From NCBI GenBank assembly GCA_002344565.1, contig DDTZ01000171.1, positions 1 to 14,275 of the forward strand: DNA of 14,275 bases, written 5' to 3'. Below are positions 1 to 7,290 of this stretch, one piece after another. Each line of letters starts with the position of its first letter. Position 1 is the stretch's first letter. A program made the position numbers and the translations under genes. The notes under the pieces are model-generated. The model saw only the letters and a program-made list of their open reading frames with translations, ran no database searches and was not told the DNA's origin. This stretch comes from Bdellovibrionaceae bacterium UBA2351. GTDB lineage: Bacteria; Bdellovibrionota; Bdellovibrionia; Bdellovibrionales; Bdellovibrionaceae.

Positions 1-405
1 GGATCAACATCTGGGAGCAGGTCATGGAATTTAAATGGTACTAGTTTCTGAATAAAGCAGTTGCCTTTGTGCCTTAGGCACCAATTATTTGAGATCCAGA
101 GTTGCTTCCAATTTAACTGCTCCATTTTAGGATTTCATTTTTTCTGACTTATCTTCAAATCTCTTAAAACGTACTTTAAAATTCTGAGTATTTTGAAGGT
201 TGCTCTTCAATTTGAGATAATATTTTAAAATACGGTTGAGATATATTGTTTTGGATTTATTGAACCGCAGTTTGATTTTTAATTTCATTTCGAACTTGAG
301 GTGTTGGAATTTTAACTCAGTATCTCTAGACATTGGTCTTTCGTCTTTGGTCTATTATTGTTTTCATGTCCTACTATACTCTCCAGATTTGAATTAAATT
401 AAGAG

Positions 406-579
406 ATGTTGGTCCTCTTTGAAATACTTTCTAAAAAAGGAAATAGCATTTTTAGTGGTGGTATTTACCGTCTACTTCTTTTTCCCAAATTTAGAGGCGT
501 AATAATTTTATTTTATTTTTATCAAAATAGACATTTAGACAGGTTAGAAAAACTTCAATATTCCGAAATAGATAATTAA
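406..579 (+). CDS. Possible 57-residue ORF just upstream of the methyltransferase (doubtful)
   Basis: An ATG-started frame of 57 codons ends at a TAA 16 bases before the methyltransferase start. The peptide begins MLVLFEILSKKG, has a short hydrophobic stretch (GVIILFYFY, about residues 31-39) and a charged tail ending LQYSEIDN. An AAGAG sits directly against the ATG with no spacer, so it is not a usable Shine-Dalgarno site. The position fits a small leader or control peptide ahead of a restriction operon. No helix-turn-helix of the restriction controller (C-protein) type is recognisable, and 57 codons can occur by chance in this AT-rich DNA. I consider it more likely spurious than real. Confidence 0.17.
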   Translation: MLVLFEILSKKGNSIFSGGIYRLLLFPKFRGVIILFYFYQNRHLDRLEKLQYSEIDN

Positions 580-585
580 TGAACC

Positions 586-590
586 AGGAG
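586..590 (+). promoter_or_regulatory. Shine-Dalgarno site of the methyltransferase
   Basis: AGGAG lies five bases before the ATG at 596 and fixes that ATG as the start. Confidence 0.7.
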
Positions 591-595
591 ATTTA

Positions 596-1696
596 ATGGC
601 AAATCGTAAATCGAAACCCAAAGTACTCAGTATGTTTTCTGGATGCGGTGGCTTGGATTTTGGCCTCACTAAAGCTGGATTCGAAGTTGTTTGGGCGAAC
701 GACTTTGATTCTGATGCTTGTGAAACGTATCGAAAAAACATTGGTGAGATCCATTGCGGTGATATTAACCAAATTCCTACTCCCAATATTAAGAACCTAG
801 ATCTTTTAGTTTCTGGTTTTCCTTGTCAGCCTTTTTCAAGTGCCGGAAATAGAAAAGGCGTGAAGGATCATCGTGGACACTATTATCAGAAAACATTAGA
901 TTATATCGCTCAGTTGAAGCCCAAAGCAGTTTTGATTGAAAATGTAAGAGGACTTCTTTCGGCGAAGCTAGATGATTCATTGCTAATTGATTATATGGTA
1001 AATGATCTTGAAGATAAGGGGTACACGGTAAGGTATCACCTTCTAAATTTTAGTCACTTTGGAGTTCCTCAGTCGCGTATTAGGGTTATTCTGATTGCTT
1101 TAAAAAATGGTAATTACATTAACTCCGTATTTCCCGAAGTTGTAACTGGCGTTGACTTATCGATATCAAAGACTCTAGCTGGTTTAAACAATAAAGTTCC
1201 AAATCACAATGAATTTATGAAACTAAATCCTCAAGCTTTAGAGTTAGGGCAACATGTTCCTGAAGGTGGAAGTTGGAAGGATATCCCAACAAGACTACTG
1301 CCAGAAAGGCTTAAAAAAATAAGAAGTGATATGAAGGCCTACGGTTCACCCGTGATTTACCGAAGGTGTTCTCGCAACTCTGTTATGAGCACTGTGACGG
1401 CTGCTTTCAAGCCTGAAATTGCAGCAGTTTGGCATCCGATTCACAATCGCATTTATTCTGTGAGAGAGGTTGCAAGATTTCAAAGTTTTCCGGATAGTTT
1501 CGTTTTTTTAGGACGGTCTATTAAATCGAAATATCAGCAGTTAGGGAATGCGGTTCCACCCCAAATAGGTTATCTTTTTGGTAAACATATAATTGCTTGT
1601 TTAAACGGACATCCTATAAAACATAAAAACACTGGAATTGCGTTAAATGACCTTAAAGTAAATAAGCAATTAGAATTTGAAGATTTGGCGGCATAA
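596..1696 (+). CDS. DNA (cytosine-5)-methyltransferase of a restriction-modification operon
   Basis: Transfers a methyl group from S-adenosylmethionine to C5 of cytosine at a specific DNA site, protecting host DNA from the partner nuclease. The 366-residue protein shows the family motifs in order: motif I FSGCGGLD (residues 14-21, AdoMet binding), motif IV GFPCQPFS with catalytic Cys77, motif VI ENV (115-117), motif VIII QSRIR (159-163), motif IX RFQSFPDSF (from 294) and motif X GNAVPP (317-322). About 120 residues between VIII and IX form one target-recognition domain. Length is normal for a single-specificity enzyme and every catalytic motif is intact. The target sequence cannot be read from the protein. 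It is the first gene of the operon; its TAA touches the GTG of the McrB-like gene. There is one methyltransferase, whereas LlaJI and BsuMI each have two. Confidence 0.96.
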   Translation: MANRKSKPKVLSMFSGCGGLDFGLTKAGFEVVWANDFDSDACETYRKNIGEIHCGDINQIPTPNIKNLDLLVSGFPCQPFSSAGNRKGVKDHRGHYYQKTLDYIAQLKPKAVLIENVRGLLSAKLDDSLLIDYMVNDLEDKGYTVRYHLLNFSHFGVPQSRIRVILIALKNGNYINSVFPEVVTGVDLSISKTLAGLNNKVPNHNEFMKLNPQALELGQHVPEGGSWKDIPTRLLPERLKKIRSDMKAYGSPVIYRRCSRNSVMSTVTAAFKPEIAAVWHPIHNRIYSVREVARFQSFPDSFVFLGRSIKSKYQQLGNAVPPQIGYLFGKHIIACLNGHPIKHKNTGIALNDLKVNKQLEFEDLAA

Positions 1697-3778
1697 GTGT
1701 ACCTCGCGAAAACCTGCTTAGCCAAAGCATTTAGTAGACTAAAAGAAATTACGCCTGAAGAAATCGATGGTAATAGGAAGACAAAGGTAAGTCAGTTGAG
1801 ACACCTTTTTGCGGTATCTTATTTGATCAAGAAGTACAAAATAAAAAATGGAGAAGTTGATCTGACTCCGACAATTGGTAGCCATAGGTCAGATTTTAAA
1901 GAGGCAGTTGGCGAGACCGTACGTATTGATGAAAATGGAAACTATACTAAGGATTTTTACGGAGAATTTGACCAAGCCAGCGATTATAAAGCAGGAAATA
2001 ATTTTTTAACTACGATGGTTCGCTACGGGGGATACTATCCTGGTCAAAGCGGTGGGCGAGGCAAAGCAGTATTAGAAATTGTGGTAAGAGATAGTCGGAA
2101 CTTTGTAAAGTTCGCGGATACGCTAGACGAAGCCTTAGCAGAGGATTATAATTTAGAGACAATTCGATTTCCCCTAGTTATCTGGCTTTGTAGGTTTAAA
2201 AAATTAAACCTCATAGATTCAAATTTTGATTCATCAGCAATAGCTAAAGCAATTAATTCTGTTATTAGTGAAAATTACGAGGAAAAAATAGCGAAACATT
2301 TAAGTATATCAAAATCGGATGTTGAAGCTTTTTTAAAAAAGCATTCATTAGATTTAAATATTTTTATGGATGAACTTGCAGATTTAACGTCATTTGTTAT
2401 TGATTTTCAAAAAAAGACTTCAAATGATAAAATAGGCACTAAAGTCAGGCTCTCAAGCGCCGCTACAATTACTAATAATGTTTCAAATCGAATAATACTA
2501 TCTGGGCCACCAGGGACCGGAAAAACTTATGTGGCAAAGGAGATAGCATTTATTGGCGCCAACGCAATTTCTACGAAAGAACGTTGTGCCCTTGTGCAAT
2601 TCCATCCTTCCTATTCCTATCAACAGTTTGTAGAAGGTGTTTTTCCAACCCCTTTTCCGGATGGTTCAACTGCATATCAGGTTGTGGATGGCGCGTTGAT
2701 GATTCAATTTCGCAAAGCAAACGGTTGTCCAGTTGAGCTTTTAGTTGTTGTAGAAAAAAGGAATGATGTTCTTACGATTAATCTTCCAATCGGGACAATT
2801 AGAAAATATGATTTCGATGTAAATGATAATATTAAAATATACTGGAATGACGAGCAATTGATATTCGATTCGCATCATGGAGATTCTTTTATTTCCAGTT
2901 GTAAAGAGAATGTTAAACTTTCAGAATTCATGGGGCCTCGTGAAAAAGCAAATATTCAAATTAAATTTCTATCTGAGTCGTGGGGAACGGGAAACTATGT
3001 AATCGTAGTGGATGAAATTAATCGCGGGAACGTACCAGAGATATTCGGAGAGCTACTTTATGCATTGGCTGAAGAAAACCATTCGGAATCGACTCCAGTC
3101 AAACTTCAGTATAGCGGATTTAACTTTGTATGGCCCAAAAACCTATCAATAATTGCAACAATGAATGCTTCAGATAGGTCGATTGGCGATTTGGATCAGG
3201 CATTAAAAAGGCGATTTAATTTTATTCACGTGAATCCACAGCACGAAAGACTTGCGTACGGTAGTGATCCCTTTCAAGTAAAGGTAATTTCAGAACTTTT
3301 CAATGAAGATCCTTTTAAAATCAAAGGAGAAGAAAACATTTCAAGTTGTGATTTCGCAATTAGATCTGCTAACATAATACTTGAATCATACCCTGGGGTA
3401 CGCCTCCCGTTGTTAAGTGAATCATTAAAACAAATTAATGAAATATTAATATCGGATGAAATGGCAATTTTTGAAGCTAGTGAAAAATTAATTGGACATT
3501 CATTTTTTATTAAAATAGCAAGGCTGATTGCAACAGTAGTATTGGATCGATTTGGCAGTAGTTTAAATTCACAGATTGAAAACTCTGCCGCCGTTTTTGA
3601 AGCTAGTCAAAAAATACTTCGAATTTGGAATGAATCTATAGAGAGTGAATTGAAACCACAGATCAAGGCAATTGTTTCCCATAGTCCCCAACTTTATAAT
3701 CAAGTTATCCAAATGTGGACATACGGGGAGACAATGAAAGTTGGAGATCTCCAGAAAACTGAAAAGAAATTGGGCTAA
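1697..3778 (+). CDS. McrB-like AAA+ GTPase, restriction motor subunit
   Basis: Predicted nucleotide-driven motor that recognises DNA and recruits the McrC-like nuclease. Residues 1-260 are an N-terminal region I cannot assign, presumably for DNA recognition. The AAA+ core has Walker A GPPGTGKT (270-277), the McrB-type FHPSYSYQQF (from 302), Walker B VVDEINRG (D439/E440), the McrB signature MNASDRS (N490, D493) and ALKRRF with paired arginines (R505/R506). Walker A to B spans about 170 residues, against about 80 in E. coli McrB as I recall it, which implies an insertion of about 90 residues (about 335-425). The start is GTG immediately after the upstream TAA, with only a weak GGCGG ahead of it, so translation is probably coupled to the methyltransferase. 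GTP rather than ATP use is inferred from the MNxxD family motif. The best functional match is the motor of LlaJI/BsuMI-like systems. Confidence 0.92.
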   Translation: MYLAKTCLAKAFSRLKEITPEEIDGNRKTKVSQLRHLFAVSYLIKKYKIKNGEVDLTPTIGSHRSDFKEAVGETVRIDENGNYTKDFYGEFDQASDYKAGNNFLTTMVRYGGYYPGQSGGRGKAVLEIVVRDSRNFVKFADTLDEALAEDYNLETIRFPLVIWLCRFKKLNLIDSNFDSSAIAKAINSVISENYEEKIAKHLSISKSDVEAFLKKHSLDLNIFMDELADLTSFVIDFQKKTSNDKIGTKVRLSSAATITNNVSNRIILSGPPGTGKTYVAKEIAFIGANAISTKERCALVQFHPSYSYQQFVEGVFPTPFPDGSTAYQVVDGALMIQFRKANGCPVELLVVVEKRNDVLTINLPIGTIRKYDFDVNDNIKIYWNDEQLIFDSHHGDSFISSCKENVKLSEFMGPREKANIQIKFLSESWGTGNYVIVVDEINRGNVPEIFGELLYALAEENHSESTPVKLQYSGFNFVWPKNLSIIATMNASDRSIGDLDQALKRRFNFIHVNPQHERLAYGSDPFQVKVISELFNEDPFKIKGEENISSCDFAIRSANIILESYPGVRLPLLSESLKQINEILISDEMAIFEASEKLIGHSFFIKIARLIATVVLDRFGSSLNSQIENSAAVFEASQKILRIWNESIESELKPQIKAIVSHSPQLYNQVIQMWTYGETMKVGDLQKTEKKLG

Positions 3779-3784
3779 AAAAAA

Positions 3785-5143
3785 TTGAATAAAAATTCTG
3801 AATTCGTCGGCATTGATGGAGAGATAGTTTTAGAAGCTAAATGTCTTTCTAATTTGAAAGACGCTAAAGCGGAAGATATCGACCGAGCTACTCGTGGTAT
3901 ATTTCAATTATGGAGCACCTATTTTAGATTTAGAAAGGATTCTGTTGTAAAAACAGCCCCTCATACATTTGGAACCGGTGAAAGAAGCAAATATTTCAAT
4001 TTACTGATGAGTATTTGGCTAGCTGAAATAAATTCAATATTGGAAAATAGTTTGCTTCCAACATTCAATTCAAAAAAGATTAAATCTAATCAATTTAGGG
4101 GAAAAATTGATTTTCTAAAAAGTCTTGTGAGGAATTTCGGTCTAATAGGGAGCATCGATACTACTGTCAATCAGATCAACTACGACATTCCGCACCTTAG
4201 AATAATTAAAGAAGCTTTTGAACTTCTTTCTAAATCCAATGCTTTCGGAAATGGTCAAAGTGCATTGGAAAAAGGCAATTATCTTCAGGTTCAGAAGGCG
4301 CTAAAAATGTTACGCCCAGTCCCGAGCATGGGCGATATTGCTAAAAGTGCTAATATAATTAATAGTGAAAAAATTCATCTTCAGGATGGGAATATAGGTT
4401 TTGCAAAATTACCGAAGAAACTTAATGCTTTAACACCTGTAATAAAATTTTCGTTGGATTTCATTCTCGGTAGCGATTTTAATGTGAATTCACCCGGAAT
4501 GAGAGTCGGTGGCATTAGGTTAAACCTAAATTATCTTCTCGAATATGTGTTAGGTGAGGCGCTTAAATTAAATCGTGGAAGACGAGAGGGGCTTCAGGTA
4601 AAGGATGGAAAAATAAATAGAATTAGGCTAAAAAATAGAGCAATGAATGTTGATTCGAAGAGATGGATGAATCCGGATTGCTTTGGAATCATAGAAGACT
4701 ATAAAGCGGGGTTAGATTTGCTCTATATAGTCGATGCTAAGCACAAGTCATTTTTTTCTGATAAAAAAAATTTGAATAAACTAGATCGTGAAGACTACTA
4801 CCAAATTGTGGCATATGCTGCGACTCATTCCAAACAATCATTTAAAGTAAAAAATAGTAATATAGAATATTTTTATGCACTGGTGGGACTTGCTAAAGAA
4901 GAGGAATTGTTAGATAGACAAGACAGAAAAATAAGATATTTTGACTGCCAAAATATAAATATTATCGAGATTGATTACGATGTTGATGGAGCTTCAGTTA
5001 CCAAAAATATTCACACAATACCTTTCAAGTTCGCTCAATTTCTTTATGATATTGGAAAAACGAATAATGAAAATGAAATTAGAGACCATATAAAAAGAGT
5101 TGGAGAAGAAATTCTTAAAGTTTTTGACGACTCTAAGGCATAA
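3785..5143 (+). CDS. McrC-like PD-(D/E)xK endonuclease subunit
   Basis: Predicted cleavage subunit working with the McrB-like motor. The C-terminal half carries a nuclease core in McrC order: NPD (D298), VDAKHK (D317, K319) and DYYQIVAYA (Q340). This gives PD...DxK...Q, with Asp in place of the more common Glu. The first 250 residues are helical-looking and probably contact the motor, as in McrC. At 452 residues it is longer than E. coli McrC (about 350). The start is TTG six bases after the McrB stop and in the same frame; no earlier start exists and no in-frame ATG follows soon. There is no clear ribosome binding site, only an A8 run (3777-3784), so translation probably depends on coupling. 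The family is called with confidence. Whether it is closer to McrC proper or to LlaJI R2/YdjA nucleases needs a profile search. Confidence 0.88.
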   Translation: MNKNSEFVGIDGEIVLEAKCLSNLKDAKAEDIDRATRGIFQLWSTYFRFRKDSVVKTAPHTFGTGERSKYFNLLMSIWLAEINSILENSLLPTFNSKKIKSNQFRGKIDFLKSLVRNFGLIGSIDTTVNQINYDIPHLRIIKEAFELLSKSNAFGNGQSALEKGNYLQVQKALKMLRPVPSMGDIAKSANIINSEKIHLQDGNIGFAKLPKKLNALTPVIKFSLDFILGSDFNVNSPGMRVGGIRLNLNYLLEYVLGEALKLNRGRREGLQVKDGKINRIRLKNRAMNVDSKRWMNPDCFGIIEDYKAGLDLLYIVDAKHKSFFSDKKNLNKLDREDYYQIVAYAATHSKQSFKVKNSNIEYFYALVGLAKEEELLDRQDRKIRYFDCQNINIIEIDYDVDGASVTKNIHTIPFKFAQFLYDIGKTNNENEIRDHIKRVGEEILKVFDDSKA

Positions 5144-5365
5144 CCAAAAAATTTGGGGCTAAAGGTTTCATCTATTTTATTTTCAAAATTTACATCAATT
5201 AGATATCACCTACGGCAAGTGACCTCACCTGACACGCCCATATCCTATTCTAATTTTGAACACCAGTTAGACCTTAATCTTGTCTCTCTAAACGGGAAAC
5301 TTACCCGCCATAGAGAATAGGATTAATTAAAGCTAAATAGTTCATTCTAATTGGTAAGGATGTGA
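5144..5365. other. Intergenic leader with inverted repeats before the Xre gene
   Basis: These 222 bases separate the restriction operon from the Xre-OMP-lipoprotein operon; no ORF longer than about 15 codons was seen on either strand. A weak dyad CCAAA-aaa-TTTGG (5144-5156) follows the McrC-like stop but has no T-run, so termination there is uncertain. A 14-mer GTTTCATCTATTTT (5165-5178) recurs at 8362-8375 in front of the WYL/DUF2779 genes. Longer inverted repeats at 5242-5323 are listed separately. The region presumably contains the promoter of the downstream operon, but no clear -35/-10 pair was found. Confidence 0.55.
5242..5323 (+). repeat. 10-bp inverted repeat enclosing a two-step hairpin
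   Basis: ATCCTATTCT (5242-5251) is the exact reverse complement of AGAATAGGAT (5314-5323), with 62 bases between. Inside, TCTCTA (5285-5290) pairs exactly with TAGAGA (5311-5316), and CGGG (5293-5296) with CCCG (5304-5307), giving a hairpin with a small internal loop and a seven-base apical loop. The outer and inner pairings share bases 5314-5316, so the complete forms exclude each other. This could be a pair of operator half-sites or a leader RNA with alternative folds. I do not recognise a known riboswitch family. Confidence 0.4.
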
Positions 5366-5653
5366 ATGATTAAATTAGAAAAGCAATTAAAAGCATTGTT
5401 GTCTAAAAATGGGATCACTATTGCCCAGCTGGCTCGTGAAACGCATGTGCCTGCAAAAACTATTTATGGCTGGATATCTGGTAATAATCCCAAGGATTTT
5501 AACCAAGTTAAAAAGATAGCAAGGTATTTCAAGGTGACTCTTGATTCGCTCGTATTTGGCGAAATTGATTCGCGCGAGATTGAATTATACTTTCCGGAAA
5601 TTAATGCCGGTGTATATGAAGTCGTTTTAAGAAAAGTTAAAGATAAAAATTAA
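5366..5653 (+). CDS. Small Xre/Cro-type helix-turn-helix regulator
   Basis: A 95-residue DNA-binding protein. The HTH covers about residues 5-60, with IAQLARETHVPAKTIYGWIS (about 19-38) as the classic turn and recognition helix, followed by FNQVKKIARYFKVTLDSLVFGE, typical of phage-repressor-like HTH_3 domains. A tail of about 30 residues (REIELYFPEINAGVYEVVLRK) may serve dimerisation. The ATG is preceded by AAGGA five bases away. Its stop lies 18 bases before the next gene, which has a strong ribosome binding site, so it is probably co-transcribed with the beta-barrel and lipoprotein genes and may control them and itself. Inverted repeats in the 5242-5323 leader are possible binding sites. 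No toxin partner is adjacent, so an antitoxin role is unlikely. Confidence 0.88.
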   Translation: MIKLEKQLKALLSKNGITIAQLARETHVPAKTIYGWISGNNPKDFNQVKKIARYFKVTLDSLVFGEIDSREIELYFPEINAGVYEVVLRKVKDKN

Positions 5654-5659
5654 TAATCT

Positions 5660-5665
5660 AGGAGG
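5660..5665 (+). promoter_or_regulatory. Strong Shine-Dalgarno site (AGGAGG) of the beta-barrel gene
   Basis: A full AGGAGG six bases before the ATG at 5672, the strongest ribosome binding site in the window. It suggests the surface protein is made at a higher level than the regulator upstream. Confidence 0.75.
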
Positions 5666-5671
5666 CTTGTC

Positions 5672-6697
5672 ATGCGAAAGTTAAACTTTGTGATCAAAAT
5701 AGTAATTTGTGTTTATATGGTTTCAGTTGCAGCTGCGCAGACCGAAACATTCCCGGAGGCACATAGTCCTGCAATTCAGAATAGTGACGTCAATAAAATA
5801 TCAGACGGTAGTAGGTTTGATTCTATAATTAGTTCGGGCTATCGGCCTAGAGCTTCCGATTCTTTGCTAGAGTTAAACTACTTCAATTATAACTACACTA
5901 TGGGCCTGACTGCGTCTTCGACCACCATCAGCGGTTCCGTTAAGTTTGCAGATATTAAATCTACCGCATCCTATGTGGAAGCGAATTACATTTATGCACT
6001 AAGTGATAAATCGAATATTAAAATTTCTGTCGAGAATACTTTCAATAAAGGTAGTTCCTACAATTACACGGCAGACGCGAAATCTGTTGGCTATTCTGAC
6101 TATTCAACCTCTAAAAAAGGATTTGCTGAGTCAGTACTAACCGTTGATCGTTTGTTTAAGAATGCAGATGATTTACGCATCGTCGGTGCAGTTAATTTAT
6201 CCCCCGGTCTTGGAAGCGCAAGTGATACTAATAGTCTTCGAGGGGGATCAGCGATTGGATTTGGGTTTGATCTCTATAAATCAAACGGAAAAATTGAATT
6301 CAATACGGGAGTTTCCTACTGGTCGTATATGGCTCAAGCATATGATGACGGTAAATCATCAAACGAAACAACGGGCGGAAACCTTCTTACAGTTAAAGTT
6401 GGCGCAAATGTCTTTATCGAGTCCAATGCAAGCTTTGGTATTGAGATTGGCCGCAAGCAATATGACTCGAGCACCACAAAGTACAAAAACAATACTACGC
6501 CTTATGAAACGGCCGGCTACGGCTCAACATCATATCTGATTGGATACAAAAATGCGTTGTCCAAGGATTTAGCATTTCAAATTGGTTATTACGGTGAAAG
6601 TATTGATTCTAGCGTGTTGAAAGTTTCAACGACAAAGATTACTTCAGACCAAACGACTGCAACTGGATTCGGATTGGGTCTAAAAATTGGATTCTAA
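5672..6697 (+). CDS. Secreted outer-membrane beta-barrel-like protein
   Basis: A 341-residue exported protein. The N-terminus is a Sec signal peptide: MRK, a hydrophobic core (NFVIKIVICVYMVSV) and an AAA-Q cleavage site near residue 22. The mature part is rich in Ser, Thr, Gly, Tyr and Asn with alternating polar and hydrophobic residues. It ends GFGLGLKIGF, a C-terminal Phe with alternating hydrophobic residues as in the BAM-recognised beta-signal. Repeated motifs of the type SNIKISVEN, NGKIEFNTGVSYWS and LAFQIGYYGES look like amphipathic strands. This supports an outer-membrane barrel, but the specific family and substrate are not recognised; it could be a porin-like or structural surface protein. 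It sits between the Xre regulator and a lipoprotein gene 39 bases downstream, probably in one operon. Confidence 0.78.
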   Translation: MRKLNFVIKIVICVYMVSVAAAQTETFPEAHSPAIQNSDVNKISDGSRFDSIISSGYRPRASDSLLELNYFNYNYTMGLTASSTTISGSVKFADIKSTASYVEANYIYALSDKSNIKISVENTFNKGSSYNYTADAKSVGYSDYSTSKKGFAESVLTVDRLFKNADDLRIVGAVNLSPGLGSASDTNSLRGGSAIGFGFDLYKSNGKIEFNTGVSYWSYMAQAYDDGKSSNETTGGNLLTVKVGANVFIESNASFGIEIGRKQYDSSTTKYKNNTTPYETAGYGSTSYLIGYKNALSKDLAFQIGYYGESIDSSVLKVSTTKITSDQTTATGFGLGLKIGF

Positions 6698-6724
6698 GAA
6701 AATTTGTAAACTAAATTCAAAAAT

Positions 6725-6731
6725 AAAGGGG
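6725..6731 (+). promoter_or_regulatory. Ribosome binding site of the lipoprotein gene
   Basis: AAAGGGG ends five bases before the ATG at 6737 and supports that start. Confidence 0.55.
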
Positions 6732-6736
6732 ACCAA

Positions 6737-7276
6737 ATGAAAATTCAAATGATAGCTTTAGTACTGCTTTTAAGTTTAACAGGATGTAACAAGTCTTCGG
6801 ATTCGCCGTCTGCTACGGCAGCCGTTGAGGGTATCGACTACTCTGGAACTTATAGTCTGAAAGGGGTTGAGTGTTATAATTCAAGCCTAACTACGCTTAC
6901 AAATAGCGCAACTTGGGGTGCTGGGTATTCTGATGTCGTTACGCTGACCGGAAACACATTAACGGAGGTCGCGACATATGGTTCATGCACAGTCAATTAT
7001 ACCGGAAAAGTTGTTGTCCTTGATTCTCTAAAAATGAATATCACAGGCCTTAAGATTTCGTCTGTTACTGGGGGCAGTTGCAGTCAGACCAAAACTCTAT
7101 CAAATCCCTCAATAACACCTAGTGCGTCGACTAATACGTATTCAACTGGGCAGTCTTTAAGTGATACAATTGGTGCTATTTATATTTACAATAGCACAAG
7201 CAAAGTAATAGGGTTATTGTCTACCTACTCAGACGGCAGCGGTGGATACTGTTTCATTACGTACACCAGGCAGTAA
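6737..7276 (+). CDS. Small predicted lipoprotein, family unknown
   Basis: A 179-residue protein with a textbook lipoprotein signal: MKIQ, a hydrophobic core (MIALVLLLSL) and lipobox LTGC with Cys17 as the lipidated residue, followed by NKSSDSPS, a Ser-rich linker. Asn rather than Asp at +2 fits sorting to the outer membrane under E. coli rules. The mature domain is Ser/Thr/Gly-rich and probably all-beta. It holds four other cysteines (46, 84, 115 and 172), enough for two disulphides, as expected of an extracytoplasmic domain. It follows the beta-barrel gene by 39 bases and is probably its operon partner; a physical partnership is only inferred. The stop lies 14 bases from the stop of the convergent WYL gene. 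I do not recognise the family. Confidence 0.82.
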   Translation: MKIQMIALVLLLSLTGCNKSSDSPSATAAVEGIDYSGTYSLKGVECYNSSLTTLTNSATWGAGYSDVVTLTGNTLTEVATYGSCTVNYTGKVVVLDSLKMNITGLKISSVTGGSCSQTKTLSNPSITPSASTNTYSTGQSLSDTIGAIYIYNSTSKVIGLLSTYSDGSGGYCFITYTRQ

Positions 7277-7290
7277 ACAGGCGAGTTGGT

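Larger units (their letters stand above)
1..595. other. AT-rich region without a convincing gene
   Basis: No reading frame here looks clearly real. A minus-strand frame (127-333, 68 codons) is Lys-rich, low in complexity and lacks a good ribosome binding site. A plus-strand frame at 3-44 ends in a tag stop and could be the last 13 codons of a gene entering from the left (ending MEFKWY), but it is too short to judge. A 13-bp palindrome (GTGCCT-t-AGGCAC) lies at 69-81 and a 12-bp AT palindrome (TATTTTAAAATA) at 221-232; neither is followed by a T-run, so neither is a convincing terminator. The last 100 bases should contain the promoter of the methyltransferase operon, but no good -35/-10 pair is visible. 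Confidence 0.5.

Noticed and set aside
69..81. Palindrome GTGCCT-t-AGGCAC as a terminator
   Set aside because: The loop would be one to three bases and no T-run follows; an operator or chance is as likely.
127..333. Minus-strand ORF of 68 codons
   Set aside because: Lys-rich, low-complexity translation expected from T-rich DNA; no convincing ribosome binding site and no recognisable domain.
596..1696. Assigning the methyltransferase as Dcm with a Vsr partner
   Set aside because: There is no separate vsr gene nearby; the Vsr-like fold at the helicase C-terminus is a fused domain in another operon, and the neighbours are McrB/McrC-like.
5144..5156. Dyad CCAAA-aaa-TTTGG as a terminator of the restriction operon
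   Set aside because: The stem is only five mostly A-T pairs and no T-run follows.
5366..5653. Xre protein as an antitoxin
   Set aside because: The adjacent genes encode exported proteins, not a HigB-, RES- or HipA-like toxin.
6144..6539. Plus-strand ORF of 131 codons inside the beta-barrel gene
   Set aside because: It is a shifted frame within a gene that has a signal peptide, strong ribosome binding site and C-terminal beta-signal.
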